A DNA stretch of 64,000 bases from Tabrizicola sp. (GCA_016792685.1 JAEULQ010000106.1:1-64000); one strand, 5' to 3'. Shown: positions 36,059 to 45,503, counted from the stretch's first letter. The notes: generated from the letters alone by a model not told the origin. Translations and numbers: made by a program.

Positions 36059-36139
36059 GTTCCCTCCTTGTTGCGCAGGTCCCGATCTTCCGCCGGGTCT
36101 TGATTCCGCTATCGTCTCAGCAGCGGATTACTTAACAGT

Positions 36140-36658
36140 TTAACTATCTGGCGTCAGATGTATAGCCCTTCTGTACGCCCTTTGCCCGTAAAGCAGGGCT
36201 GACGGATTGTCCGAAAGCCGGACCGAGGCGACACGACCGACGATGATGTGGTGGGTTTCCCAAAGCAGCGCCGTGGCCAGGCGGCACTCGAAGACCGCCG
36301 TCGACCCGGCCAGGACCGGCTGGCCCAGATCGCCCGCTTCCCAGGCGATCCGGTCGAAGCGTTCGGCGCGATCGCTGGCGCTGCGCCCGGCAAAGAGGTT
36401 CGAGATCTCTTGCTGGTCCTCGGCCAGAAGGTTGGCGCAAAAGGCCCGGTTCAAAAGGATCGCTGTCGCTGCGGGAGACTTGTGATGGATGCAGAGCAGA
36501 AGGGAAGGATTCTCGCCATCCGCCGAGACCGAGGTCAGCGACGAGACGGTTACTCCCATGCGACCGCCCTCGCCATCGGTCGTCGCGACCGCGACGAAAG
36601 TGGCCGCGCGGCTCATCCCTTCGACGAATGCCGCACGCAGGTCCAGGGTCTTTTCCAT
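36140..36658 (-). CDS. Flavin reductase (HpaC/DIM6 family)
   Basis: This 172-residue protein has a split-barrel FMN-binding domain with GVTVSSLTSVSADGENPSLLLCIH and FCANLLAEDQQEISNLFAG, hallmarks of reductases that supply reduced flavin to two-component monooxygenases. The ATG at 36658 is 4 nt after the ligase stop, so it is co-transcribed with the acyl-CoA-dehydrogenase-fold protein at 39975, its probable partner oxygenase. Confidence 0.88.
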   Translation of the reverse strand: MEKTLDLRAAFVEGMSRAATFVAVATTDGEGGRMGVTVSSLTSVSADGENPSLLLCIHHKSPAATAILLNRAFCANLLAEDQQEISNLFAGRSASDRAERFDRIAWEAGDLGQPVLAGSTAVFECRLATALLWETHHIIVGRVASVRLSDNPSALLYGQRAYRRAIHLTPDS

Positions 36659-36662
36659 CCGC

Positions 36663-38018
36663 TCACCCAAGGTCAAAGAAACGTTGCAATTCGACGTCCG
36701 GCACCTTCTTGCGGAACTCGTCATGCTGAGCTTCGCGCGTTGCCGCGAAGCCGTCAACGAAAGGTGTGCCCAGCCAGTCGCGGGCGAAGTCCGAGCCGCG
36801 CAGGCGGGCGATGGCCTCGGGCATCGACCGGGCGAAGTCGCGGGCGGGTTCCTGGGCGTAGCCCGAACCGATGACCTCCGGTTCCGGATCGATCTGGTTC
36901 AGGATGCCCGCAACGCCGGCCGCAAGCGTGGCGGCGGTGGTCAGGTAGGGGTTGGTGTCCGCGCCGGGCAGGCGGTTTTCGACGCGGAGGGAACCCGCGT
37001 CATGCCCGACGATCCGGAAGCAGGTGGTGCGGTTCTCGTAGCCCCAGGTCAGGCCAGGGGGTGCGAAGGTGCCGGGGGCAAAACGGCGGTAGCTGTTCAC
37101 CGTGGGCTGGAAGATCAAGGTCATGTCGCCGATGTAGGTCTGCAGTCCGCCAATGAAATGGCGGAAGGTCTGACTGACGCCGTTCTTCTGGTCCGGATCC
37201 CAGAAGAGCGGCTTTCCCGCCTTGTCCTTCAGGCTGATGTGAAGGTGGATCGACTGGCTGTCGGCCCCCTCGCTCCACCTCGGCATGAAGGTCACCGATT
37301 TGCCCTGCCGCAGCGCCAGCGCCCGGATGAAGTTCTTCAGAAGCATCAGCTGGTCTGCGGGCTCCAACCCTTCGCCTGCGCCGATGCAGGCTTCCATGAA
37401 TCCCGCGCCGATTTCCTCGTGCATCTTGGCAAGGTCGATCCGCAGCGGCTCGCAGATGGCGGCGACGGATTCGTACCATTCGGTCTGGACAGCCTGGTAT
37501 AGGATGAGGTCGTGACTTGCATGCTGGGTCGCGGGGGTGAGGTTGCGGTAGCCCTTGGCGGCCGCGCTTTCCGGGGTTTCGTTGAAAAGCGTGTATTCCA
37601 GCTCCATCCCGTATTTCGGGAAGAGTCCGGCCTCGGCGGCACGCGCCAACACCTTGGTCAGGATGGAACGCGGGCACAGTTCGGCCGAGGCCCCGGTGAA
37701 GTTCGACAGGACCAGAAGGTCATGGCCGGGCTTCGACCACGGCAGGCGGCGGGCGCTGGAAGGGTCGATCTTCAACGGGTCGTCGTGAAAATCGCCGGTG
37801 TCGTCGTTGACCCCCGGCAGGTTCAAAAGCACGTCGGTCGGGTCGAGCGACAACTGCGCCGGGGCCATGCCCATGCCGTTCTTCGCAATGCCCTTGAGGG
37901 CGGAGGCCGAGACCATCTGGCCGCGCAAAAGCCCATTGGTGTCGGCCATCGCCACGGTGGCAAAGCGGCTGGCAGGATCGGCGAGGAAGTCGTCGACAGG
38001 GGTCATTGCGGCGGTCAT
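36663..38018 (-). CDS. Glutamine-synthetase-like ligase of the NicX-like operon
   Basis: This 451-residue protein has a GS catalytic core: GMELEYTLFNETPE, DSQSIHLHISLKD, and ENRTTCFRIVG followed by ENRLPGADTNPY. It differs clearly from the ligase at 16537. Such GS relatives act in amine and aniline catabolism by gamma-glutamylating an amino group. The ATG at 38018 overlaps the TetR stop by 4 nt. In this operon it may capture an amine or ammonia released from an N-heterocycle; this is inference. Confidence 0.85.
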   Translation of the reverse strand: MTAAMTPVDDFLADPASRFATVAMADTNGLLRGQMVSASALKGIAKNGMGMAPAQLSLDPTDVLLNLPGVNDDTGDFHDDPLKIDPSSARRLPWSKPGHDLLVLSNFTGASAELCPRSILTKVLARAAEAGLFPKYGMELEYTLFNETPESAAAKGYRNLTPATQHASHDLILYQAVQTEWYESVAAICEPLRIDLAKMHEEIGAGFMEACIGAGEGLEPADQLMLLKNFIRALALRQGKSVTFMPRWSEGADSQSIHLHISLKDKAGKPLFWDPDQKNGVSQTFRHFIGGLQTYIGDMTLIFQPTVNSYRRFAPGTFAPPGLTWGYENRTTCFRIVGHDAGSLRVENRLPGADTNPYLTTAATLAAGVAGILNQIDPEPEVIGSGYAQEPARDFARSMPEAIARLRGSDFARDWLGTPFVDGFAATREAQHDEFRKKVPDVELQRFFDLG

Positions 38019-38695
38019 TGCGGCTCCTGTTGGGCAAGCACGGCCAGTTGGTCCTGGTCCTGCGCGGGGTTGGTCGAATAGGCCTTGAGAAAGACGCTCA
38101 GGCCGTTGGTGATATAGCGCTCCAGCATCCGGCGGTCGGGGATGGCGTCGGGCATATAAAGCGCCTGCGTCCGGGGGGCCGAGAGGATCAGACCCCAAAG
38201 ATCCTGCGCGGCAAGCTCGGCGTCGTCGAAGGCAAGCCGCCCGGCTTCGCGCTGGTCTTCCAGATAGCGCATGATCCCGCGCAGAAGATGGTCAGGGCCC
38301 GAGGCCTGGTAGGCGCGTCCGATCTCGGGGAAGCGGCTGACCTCGCCGATGATCAGGCGGGCAAGCGACAGCATGTCGGGCCGCATGACCGTGTCGGCAT
38401 AGGCCCAGGCAAAGCCGAGCAGGTCCGCCACCATGCCCTTGGCGGAAGGGTGGGCAAAGACGTCCAGCATCAGGTCGCGCTTGCCCAGCATCATGGCCTG
38501 GAAAAGCGACTCCTTGGACGGAAAGTAGCTGTAGAGCGTGGGTTTCGTCACACCAGCCTCGGCAGCGACGGCGTCCATCGTGGTGCCGGAATAGCCCTGT
38601 GCGGCAAAGACCTTCAGCGCGGCATCCAGGATCTGGCGCTCGCGGTTCAGCCGGTTCTGCTGGCGACGAGGAATATTGGGGGGAAGCGCGGTCAT
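38015..38695 (-). CDS. TetR/AcrR-family regulator
   Basis: This 226-residue protein has an N-terminal HTH, ILDAALKVFAAQGYSGTTMD followed by VAAEAGVTKPTLYSYFPSKE, and an all-helical ligand domain. It is the fourth gene of the operon and overlaps both neighbours by 4 nt. A dyad TACTGGTCAGTA overlapping the operon promoter at 42411-42422 is its likely operator. The inducer is presumably the operon's substrate or an intermediate. Confidence 0.9.
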   Translation of the reverse strand: MTALPPNIPRRQQNRLNRERQILDAALKVFAAQGYSGTTMDAVAAEAGVTKPTLYSYFPSKESLFQAMMLGKRDLMLDVFAHPSAKGMVADLLGFAWAYADTVMRPDMLSLARLIIGEVSRFPEIGRAYQASGPDHLLRGIMRYLEDQREAGRLAFDDAELAAQDLWGLILSAPRTQALYMPDAIPDRRMLERYITNGLSVFLKAYSTNPAQDQDQLAVLAQQEPQ

Positions 38696-39975
38696 CTCAG
38701 GCGGCTGAGAAAGTCGAGAAGGTGGCTGTTGTACTGGTCGGGCTTCTCGACGTTGCAGACGTGGCCCGCGCCCTGGATCACCTCGAACCGCACGTCGGGG
38801 CAGGGGGCAGTGTCCCAGATGCGGCCCGCGACGCCACGGATCTCTTGCGGCGGGGCGAGGCGGTCGTGTTCGCCGGTCATCATCAGGACTGGCATGGCAA
38901 GCTTCGAGAAGTCGAAGCGCTCCAAGGGGTTGGTGAAACAGACGAGCGCATCGCGGTAGGTGGCGGCGGGGATCGCGGCCATGCTGTCAAAAAGCTTCTG
39001 CCGGGTATCCTCGCTGGCTGCTGGCCCGGCAAGGACCTTCACGACGGCGGGGGCAAAGTCGGCGGGAACCTGACCTGCGTTCAGGGGCACTTCACGGCTG
39101 ACGCGGAAGGCCTCGCGTTCGTCCGGACCGGCCTCGGACATGCCGGTGCAGCCGCCGGAAAGGACGAGGCCGGCAAGCATCTGCGGATAGCGCATGGCAA
39201 AGGACGTGGCGATCCAGGACCCGTAGGAAAGGCCCACCAGCACCAGTCGCCTTGCGCCCAGCTTCTCGGCCACCCGCAGGATATCGGCGCAGTAATCGTC
39301 GACGGTGGACTGGTGGTCGCCCAGCGAACTCTCGCCATAGCCGCGCAAGTCCAGCGCGGCGGCGCGGATGGTCCGGCCCACGGCCTGCACCTGCGGCAGC
39401 CAGTTGGTCCGCCCCCCGCCGATGCCGTGCAGGAAAAGGCAAAGCCGATCATCGCCAAGGTCGGCGGTGACCGAGAGGGCAAGTCGCGGCAGGTCGTCGA
39501 AGATCAGCGTCTCGACAGGGGTCGGGACCGGCTGATCGGCGAGTGTGGGTTCCCTGGCGGATACGGTCGACAGGGAAGCAATCCCGGCCTCGAACACAGC
39601 CCTTGTCCCGTCGCAGATCGCGCCCAGCCGGGAGGCCGGGGCGCGGATCGTGGCGGTCCAGCTGACCACCGACCCGCCTGCCTCGGCCGGGCTGACGGTG
39701 ATCCGCGCATCATAGGCCTCGCAGTCGCGGATGCCTTGCAGATGCGTGTAGCCAAGCGCCCGGTCGCTGTCAGAGAAATACGTCTGCTGCTCGCGGTAGA
39801 GCGTATCCTCGCCAGTCACCGTGAAGGCGCGCACCTTTGCCCCCTGCGACCCGCGCTCCTCGCGGATCGTTGCCACCAAAGGATGCCAGGCGCCGCAGGA
39901 GTCACGCACCACCGACCAGACCGCCTCAGGTGCAAGCGGCACATGGCCCCGGACCTGCACCACGTCGCGCCCCAT
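38692..39975 (-). CDS. Fusion of an SRPBCC domain and an alpha/beta hydrolase
   Basis: This 427-residue protein combines two folds. Residues 1 to about 145 form an SRPBCC (START/polyketide-cyclase-like) domain beginning with VQVRGHVPLAPEAVW. Residues from about 155 are an alpha/beta hydrolase with oxyanion FLHGIGG, nucleophile Ser250 in VGLSYGSW, Asp371 in TGEHD and His405 in GAGHV. The hydrolase half resembles enzymes that deformylate or hydrolyse ring-cleavage products (NicD-like). It overlaps the acyl-CoA-dehydrogenase-like gene by 1 nt. The fusion is unusual. Confidence 0.85.
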   Translation of the reverse strand: MGRDVVQVRGHVPLAPEAVWSVVRDSCGAWHPLVATIREERGSQGAKVRAFTVTGEDTLYREQQTYFSDSDRALGYTHLQGIRDCEAYDARITVSPAEAGGSVVSWTATIRAPASRLGAICDGTRAVFEAGIASLSTVSAREPTLADQPVPTPVETLIFDDLPRLALSVTADLGDDRLCLFLHGIGGGRTNWLPQVQAVGRTIRAAALDLRGYGESSLGDHQSTVDDYCADILRVAEKLGARRLVLVGLSYGSWIATSFAMRYPQMLAGLVLSGGCTGMSEAGPDEREAFRVSREVPLNAGQVPADFAPAVVKVLAGPAASEDTRQKLFDSMAAIPAATYRDALVCFTNPLERFDFSKLAMPVLMMTGEHDRLAPPQEIRGVAGRIWDTAPCPDVRFEVIQGAGHVCNVEKPDQYNSHLLDFLSRLR

Positions 39976-41315
39976 CAGCGCAGACCCTTGAGCGCGCCCG
40001 AGTCACCCCGCCAGAGCGAGTTCCGCGCGCCGCCTTCGTCGCCCGGCGCGGTGTCAAGCTCGTCCATCTCGTAAAGCGCCAGCACGCCGATGTAGTCCTC
40101 CATGATTTCGCTGGTATAGGGCAGCATCAGCGCTCCGCAGCGGCTGTCGCGGTACATGCGTTCCAGCGGCAACGATTTCAGCATCGACTGCCCGCCACAG
40201 GTCCGGATCGCCATGGCAGTGATCTCCTGCACGCCCTCCATCACGTTGTACTGCGCGGCATACATCCGCATCACCTCGGCCTTCGACGGCATGCCCCGCG
40301 CTTCGGAAAACACCTGCCACCAGAGCGCTCGCATGTTGGCTAGCCGGGCGTACATCTTCGACACGGCCACCCGTTTCGTCGCATACATCCGGCGGTCGAT
40401 GGGCGGCTGGCCGGGGACCTTTCCCTTTAGGTAGGCGATCGTGAAATCATAGGCCCCCTGCGCCACGCCCATGTAGGTGGGGGAAAGGGTCGCCATCATG
40501 TGCGGCCAGTTCGGCAGGGTCTTGCCGAAGATGCCGCGTGGCATGAGGAGGTCGGCTTCGGTGACGAAGACATCCTTCAGGATCAGGTCGCGGCTGTTCG
40601 TCCCCCGCATCCCCAACGGGTCCCAGTCGCCCTTCACCGTCAGGCCGGGCGCATCCTTGTGGACGACGAACAGCATCGTGTCCTCGTGGCGCGGTTCCAT
40701 GCCTTCGAAGACCTCGGTGCAGACAATCGTGTAGTAATCGCAATACCCAGCCAGCGAGGCGAATTTCTTGAAGCCGTTGATCTTCCAGCCGCCCTCGACC
40801 GCCCGCGCCTGGGTCTGGTTCGGCTTCGAGGTCCAGTTCTGCCCGCCCTCCGAGATCGGCTGCGAATAGATCGCGCGTTCCTTAATCGCCCGGGTGAACT
40901 GGCGGGCGCGCAGCGGCGCGAAGGCAGCGCGTTCAGCCTCGGTCAGGTTGGGCATGTCATACATGAACCGCGACCAGGCCATGGACCCGTTGTGCATGTT
41001 GAAGGTCAGCGCGGTCGCGCCGCAGTACTTGCCGATCTCGGCCCCGACCATGGCGTATTCGCCAAGGTCAAAGCCCCAGCCGCCGAACTCCTGCGGGATC
41101 GACAGGCCAAGGAAGCCCGCATCGGCCAGATCGCGGTAATTCTCGACCGGAAACGAGGCCTCATCGTCCACAGCCTTGGCGCGGGCGGCAAAGGCCGGGC
41201 CCATCTCGTTGATCCGGGCGAGCGCGGCCTGCACTTCGGGGCGGATGCGCGACATGTCGTAGTAATCGGCGGGGGCGCTCATCGGCATGAGGGCGATGGG
41301 GCTTTGGTCGGTCAT
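39975..41315 (-). CDS. Acyl-CoA dehydrogenase-fold flavoprotein, probable monooxygenase
   Basis: This 446-residue protein has the ACAD fold: FLGLSIPQEFGGWGFDLGEY and DWDPLGMRGTNSRDL are visible. The C-terminal site that holds the catalytic Glu in acyl-CoA dehydrogenases (YEG) reads LPYTSE at about residues 398-403, so the base is missing. That is what is expected of class D two-component monooxygenases built on this fold. The flavin reductase at 36140 in the same operon supports an oxygenase role. It overlaps the NicX-like gene by 1 nt. Confidence 0.82.
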   Translation of the reverse strand: MTDQSPIALMPMSAPADYYDMSRIRPEVQAALARINEMGPAFAARAKAVDDEASFPVENYRDLADAGFLGLSIPQEFGGWGFDLGEYAMVGAEIGKYCGATALTFNMHNGSMAWSRFMYDMPNLTEAERAAFAPLRARQFTRAIKERAIYSQPISEGGQNWTSKPNQTQARAVEGGWKINGFKKFASLAGYCDYYTIVCTEVFEGMEPRHEDTMLFVVHKDAPGLTVKGDWDPLGMRGTNSRDLILKDVFVTEADLLMPRGIFGKTLPNWPHMMATLSPTYMGVAQGAYDFTIAYLKGKVPGQPPIDRRMYATKRVAVSKMYARLANMRALWWQVFSEARGMPSKAEVMRMYAAQYNVMEGVQEITAMAIRTCGGQSMLKSLPLERMYRDSRCGALMLPYTSEIMEDYIGVLALYEMDELDTAPGDEGGARNSLWRGDSGALKGLR

Positions 41316-42361
41316 CAGGCGAGATCTCCTTGCAGAACGCCGTCCCGGACGGCGATGCGCCCGTCCAGCGCGATGGTGCAGTTGCGCATCGGCAGGTCGA
41401 AATGGCCAAGCGTATAGCGCCCTGCGTACTGGTTCGCCCCGGTGGACCACAGGAACGAACCCGCAATCGCCCGGAACTCCACCGCCTGCATGTCGCGCTT
41501 GTCGTACATGGCGGCCGAGACCCATTTGGCCCCGGTGTTCACGCCCCAGCCGACGTGGCTGATGCCATAGGCATTCCGGTCGCCCCAGGCCTCCATGTAT
41601 TCACGGAAATGAAGCGCATCGATCCCGTCGCCGTCGATCTTGGTGACGAAATCGTTCTCGATCCGGCAGTCGATCCGGCTGGTCAGGAAAGTCTTGAACG
41701 TCAGGTTCATGTCGCCCACGTCCATGACGATCCGCCCGTTCACCGCCCCCTTTCCCGGGAAGGCCAGACACAGGCCGCCCGGCCAATGTGCCACTGCGCC
41801 AGGGTGGGTGCCAAAGCCGGGTGTCCCGCCGCAGGGCGCGTCGGTGAGGTTCACCACCAGATCGGTCCCCGAGGGCGAGGTCACCCGCATCTCGCGCGCC
41901 TCGCGCAGCATCTGGATGCCGATCTCAACCCGGCACGCGTCCTCGGCCTTGGGCTCGGTGCGTTCCAGGATCTCGGGGTGCTCGTTGGTGATGACCAGAA
42001 GGCGGGTACCCGCGCTTTCGATCTCAGGCCATTCCGGGGCGTGGATCAGGCCTTCCACGGTGCAGTCGACCACCACCTCGACCAGCTTCAGGGCCTCGAC
42101 CACCGCGCGGTTCTGCTGGATCGCCCAGCTTGTCCCCGTCGACTTGACCGGGACTGGAGCCGTCTGCAGCGGGGTCGGCATCTGGATGTGGAAACTCGCG
42201 GCCCCCAGATCGAAGGCTGCCAACTCGCACAGATGCACCAGCACCGGGCGCGACTGGGTTTCCGAGATGATGGCGACCCGCGTGCCCTGGCCAATCCCGT
42301 TCAGGGCAAAGACCCGGCGAAAGGCGGCAAGCCATTTCCCTTCGATGCGTTCCTGCAGCAT
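41315..42361 (-). CDS. NicX-like 2,5-dihydroxypyridine 5,6-dioxygenase family protein
   Basis: This 348-residue protein resembles NicX (fold of M29 aminopeptidases, used as an extradiol-type Fe dioxygenase). Putative metal ligands His269 (GISHVGWG), His320 and Asp322 (GHFDLPMRNC) match, from memory, NicX His265, His318 and Asp320. The segments RIVMDVGDMNLTFK and FREYMEAWGDRNAYG are also shared. NicX opens the ring of 2,5-dihydroxypyridine to N-formylmaleamate. The ATG at 42361 was chosen after GGGGGA. It is the first gene of a seven-gene operon. The ring substrate is unknown, and an aminopeptidase T role is a weaker alternative. Confidence 0.8.
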   Translation of the reverse strand: MLQERIEGKWLAAFRRVFALNGIGQGTRVAIISETQSRPVLVHLCELAAFDLGAASFHIQMPTPLQTAPVPVKSTGTSWAIQQNRAVVEALKLVEVVVDCTVEGLIHAPEWPEIESAGTRLLVITNEHPEILERTEPKAEDACRVEIGIQMLREAREMRVTSPSGTDLVVNLTDAPCGGTPGFGTHPGAVAHWPGGLCLAFPGKGAVNGRIVMDVGDMNLTFKTFLTSRIDCRIENDFVTKIDGDGIDALHFREYMEAWGDRNAYGISHVGWGVNTGAKWVSAAMYDKRDMQAVEFRAIAGSFLWSTGANQYAGRYTLGHFDLPMRNCTIALDGRIAVRDGVLQGDLA

Positions 42362-42410
42362 CCGTCCCCCTGACCTTCGGTGCGACGATTCGCGCACTCG
42401 ATTAATTCTT

Positions 42411-42451
42411 TACTGGTCAGTATAGTTTTCGCGGATTGCTGCATCTGTCAA
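42411..42451 (-). promoter_or_regulatory. Promoter and TetR-type operator of the NicX-like operon
   Basis: On the minus strand TTGACA (42446-42451) is followed by AACTAT (42422-42427, 18-nt spacer) or TATACT (42419-42424). The inverted repeat TACTGGTCAGTA (42411-42422) overlaps the -10 region, a classical position for TetR repression. The operon start codon lies 50 nt downstream. Confidence 0.65.
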
Positions 42452-42481
42452 CGAATTTCGCCTGGCGGCTTGCCGGGCGGG

Positions 42482-42898
42482 TCAGCCTGCCTTGTCCGGC
42501 TGGCAATGCCGGCCGCCAAAGTCGTCCAGAATCGGGCAGTCCGGCCGGTCATCGCCGGCACAGGCATGGACCAGATGCTCCAAGGCGGCTTTCATCTCCT
42601 CCATCTCGCGGATGCGGACCTCAAGGGCTTTGACCTGAGCTTCGGCCAGGCGTTTCACGTCGCCGCTGGCCCGGTCCCGGTCGCGCCACAGCGCGAGGAG
42701 ATCGGACACTTTCTCCATCGGAAAGCCGAGGTCGCGGGCACGGCGGACGAAGCGAAGGATCTGGACCTCTTTCGGGCCATAGGTCCGATAGCCCGAGCCA
42801 GTGCGCCCAGCAGGGGGGATCAGGCCGGTTTCCTCGTAGTAGCGGATCATCTTGGCCGAGACCCCGCTCGCCTGTGCGGCTTCACCGATGTTCATCAT
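42482..42898 (-). CDS. cueR: CueR copper-responsive MerR regulator
   Basis: This 138-residue MerR protein has the [27 protein letters not shown] start (core [19 protein letters not shown]). The C-terminal metal loop [12 protein letters not shown] holds Cys113 and Cys121, matching the Cu(I) ligands Cys112 and Cys120 of E. coli CueR. It overlaps the copA stop by 4 nt, so it is co-transcribed with its target. It activates the copA promoter when Cu(I) is bound. Confidence 0.94.
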   Translation of the reverse strand: MMNIGEAAQASGVSAKMIRYYEETGLIPPAGRTGSGYRTYGPKEVQILRFVRRARDLGFPMEKVSDLLALWRDRDRASGDVKRLAEAQVKALEVRIREMEEMKAALEHLVHACAGDDRPDCPILDDFGGRHCQPDKAG

Positions 42899-45330
42899 GT
42901 GCGGGCTCCGTAGCGTTTCAGCCGCAAGGCGTTGGTGAGGACAAAGACCGAGGACATCGCCATGGCGCCTGCCGCAAGGACCGGGGACAGAAGGATGCCG
43001 AAAGCCGGATACAGCACCCCCGCCGCCACGGGGATCAGCGCGGCGTTGTAGGCAAAGGCCCAGAACAGGTTCTGGCGGATGTTCCGCATCGTGGCACGCG
43101 ACAGCCCGATCGCATCGGCCAGCGCAGGCAGGCGGCCCGAGACCAGGACTACGTCCGCTGCCTCGATGGCGACATCGGTACCCGTGCCCATTGCGATACC
43201 GACGTCCGCCTCGGCCAGGGCAGGGGCGTCGTTGATCCCATCGCCCGCAAAGGCCAGCGCGCCTTCGGCCTTCAGCTTGCGGATCACCTCGACCTTGCCC
43301 TCGGGCGTGACCTCGGCCACCACCTCGTCGATGCCAAGGTCGCGCGCGATGGCCCGCGCCGTCCGTGCATTGTCGCCCGAGATCATGGCCAGCCTCAGTC
43401 CCATCGCCTTCAGCGCCGCAATCGCTGCCGGGGTCGTCGGCTTCACGGTGTCGGCCACCGCCAGCAACGCCACGGCCTTGCCGTTCCACGCCGCGTAAAG
43501 CGGGCTTTCGCCCCGGTCGGCCAGCCGCTCGGCTTCGGCCAGGAAAGCCGCAATATCCACGCTCCGCTTGGCCATCTCGCGTGCCGAGCCCAGCGCGATT
43601 TCCGCCCCTCCGACCCGGGCCGAGACGCCGTGGCCGGGTTTCGCCAGGAACCCCTCGACCGCTGGAAGCACCAGACCGTCTGCCGCCGCGACGATGGCGC
43701 GGGCGACGGGATGTTCGGACTGCGCCTCGACCGCCGCCAGCACCGGCAGCAGCTCCTCTTTCGTCTCGCCCTCGGCGGGCTGGAAGCTGGTCAGCACCGG
43801 CTTGCCTTCGGTCAGCGTGCCCGTCTTGTCGAAGGCCACGACCTGCACGCCCTGCAGCGCCTGCAATGCCTCGCCCTTGCGGAAAAGGACGCCCAGTTCG
43901 GCCCCGCGACCGGTCCCGACAAGGATGGAGACCGGTGTCGCAAGACCCATGGCGCAGGGGCAGGCGATGATCAGGACAGCCACGCCGTTGACCAGGGCCA
44001 TCGGCAGGGCCGGGGCAGGGCCAAAGACCAACCAGGCCACGAAGGTCACGGCCGCAAGTGCCATCACCGCGGGCACGAACCACAGCGTGACCTTGTCGAC
44101 CAGCGCCTGGATCGGCAGCTTGCCGCCCTGGGCCGCCTCGACCATGCGGATGATCCGCGACAGCATCGTATCCGCCCCGACCGACACGGCTTCCATCACC
44201 AGCGCTCCGGTCTGGTTGACCGTCCCGCCGATCACCCGGTCGCCCGCGTGCTTTTCGACCGGCAGCGGTTCGCCCGTGACCATCGACTCGTCGATCCAGC
44301 TGGCCCCCTCGGCCACCCGACCATCAACCGGCACCCGCTCACCCGGCCGCAGCTCCAGAAGGTCGCCCGGCCGCACCTCGGCCACCGGGACGTCGCGGAC
44401 CTGCCCCTCACGCCGCAAATGCGCGATCGAGGGTTGCAACCCCACCAGCCGCTCGATGGCCTTGGACGACCGGCCTTTGGCCCGCGCTTCCAGCAAGCGA
44501 CCCAGCAGGATCAGCGTCACGATCATCGCGGCGGCCTCGAAATAGACCGCGACGGTGCCCGGCGGCAAAAGGCCCGGCAGGAAGGTGGCCAGGGTCGAAT
44601 AGGCCCAGGCCGCACCCGACCCGACCGCGACGAGCGAGGACATGTCCGGCACCCCCCGGACCAGAGCCGGAAGGCCTTTCACGAAGAACCGGCGACCCGG
44701 ACCGGCCAGAACCAGTGTCGTCAGCACGAACTGGATCAGCCAGCTGGGACCCTGGCCGATGTTGGCCATGACCCAATGGTGGATGGCCGGAACCAGATGC
44801 CCGCCCATTTCAAGGAGGAACACAGGCAGGGTCAGCACCGCAGCCATGACCAGATCGCGGGTCAACACTTCGGCCTCGCGTTCGCGCCGTTCCGAGGGGG
44901 CTTCCTGCGCCGCAGTGGCGACATGCGCCTCATAACCGGCGCGTTTGACCGCCTGCAGCAGGGCATCAGGGTCCGCGACGCCTTCGACCCGGGCGCTTTC
45001 GGTCGCCAGATTGACATGCGCCAGGGTGACGCCGGGCACCGCCTGCAGCGCGCGTTCCACCCGGGCGACGCAGGACGCGCAGGTCATGCCTTCGATGTCG
45101 AGATCCGTCGCGCCGGAAGGGACGCCGTAGCCAGTCTTCGTGACGGCATCGATCAGGGCCGCGACATCCACAGTGCCATGGACCTCGGCCGTTTCAGTCG
45201 CCAGGTTCACGGCCGCAGTGGTGACCCCGGGAACCGCTTTCAGGGCACGTTCCACGCGGCCGGAGCACGAGGCGCAGGTCATGCCGGTGATCGGCAGCGC
45301 GATGGTCGTTTCAATGGGTGATGCGGTCAT
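42895..45330 (-). CDS. copA: Cu(I)-exporting P1B-type ATPase
   Basis: This 811-residue ATPase has two N-terminal heavy-metal domains, each with GMTCASC (the first at residues 16-22, the second near residue 82). Eight membrane helices, the metal-transport motif [11 protein letters not shown], the phosphorylation loop [10 protein letters not shown] and [10 protein letters not shown] are visible. The Cys-Pro-Cys motif indicates Cu(I) or Ag(I). The start at 45330 follows GGGCGGA. The gene precedes cueR in one transcript under the CueR promoter at 45363-45393. Confidence 0.96.
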   Translation of the reverse strand: MTASPIETTIALPITGMTCASCSGRVERALKAVPGVTTAAVNLATETAEVHGTVDVAALIDAVTKTGYGVPSGATDLDIEGMTCASCVARVERALQAVPGVTLAHVNLATESARVEGVADPDALLQAVKRAGYEAHVATAAQEAPSERREREAEVLTRDLVMAAVLTLPVFLLEMGGHLVPAIHHWVMANIGQGPSWLIQFVLTTLVLAGPGRRFFVKGLPALVRGVPDMSSLVAVGSGAAWAYSTLATFLPGLLPPGTVAVYFEAAAMIVTLILLGRLLEARAKGRSSKAIERLVGLQPSIAHLRREGQVRDVPVAEVRPGDLLELRPGERVPVDGRVAEGASWIDESMVTGEPLPVEKHAGDRVIGGTVNQTGALVMEAVSVGADTMLSRIIRMVEAAQGGKLPIQALVDKVTLWFVPAVMALAAVTFVAWLVFGPAPALPMALVNGVAVLIIACPCAMGLATPVSILVGTGRGAELGVLFRKGEALQALQGVQVVAFDKTGTLTEGKPVLTSFQPAEGETKEELLPVLAAVEAQSEHPVARAIVAAADGLVLPAVEGFLAKPGHGVSARVGGAEIALGSAREMAKRSVDIAAFLAEAERLADRGESPLYAAWNGKAVALLAVADTVKPTTPAAIAALKAMGLRLAMISGDNARTARAIARDLGIDEVVAEVTPEGKVEVIRKLKAEGALAFAGDGINDAPALAEADVGIAMGTGTDVAIEAADVVLVSGRLPALADAIGLSRATMRNIRQNLFWAFAYNAALIPVAAGVLYPAFGILLSPVLAAGAMAMSSVFVLTNALRLKRYGART

Positions 45331-45362
45331 GGTCCGCCCTTTCCTTGTTCGGGGACCTTCTG

Positions 45363-45393
45363 CATATGGGGCTTCCCATGATGGGAAGGTCAA
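45363..45393 (-). promoter_or_regulatory. CueR-activated copA promoter with 19-bp spacer
   Basis: Reading the minus strand, TTGACC (45388-45393) and CATATG (45363-45368) are separated by 19 nt. That overlong spacer is diagnostic of MerR-type activation. The dyad CTTCCCATGATGGGAAG (45372-45388) lies in the spacer and matches the known CueR box pattern CCTTCC-N-GGAAGG. Confidence 0.92.
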
Positions 45394-45503
45394 GGCCCAA
45401 GTGAATTTTCTTTCGCCGGGTGCATGCTGTCGCTTGAAATCTGATTGACAGCCCAGTCAGTCGAATGCCACGGTGGCTTGACTGCCCCAACCGTGAGCCT
45501 TTC

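Noticed and set aside
34532..36103. 523-codon open frame antisense to the permease
   Set aside because: Highly charged low-complexity translation opposite a clear 12-helix transporter.
41315..42361. Aminopeptidase T
   Set aside because: The fold is shared, but the His269, His320 and Asp322 arrangement and neighbouring motifs match NicX better.
42874..45321. 815-codon open frame antisense to copA
   Set aside because: It is a mirror of the strongly conserved CopA frame; long antisense frames are common in GC-rich genes and its translation is low-complexity with no recognisable domain.
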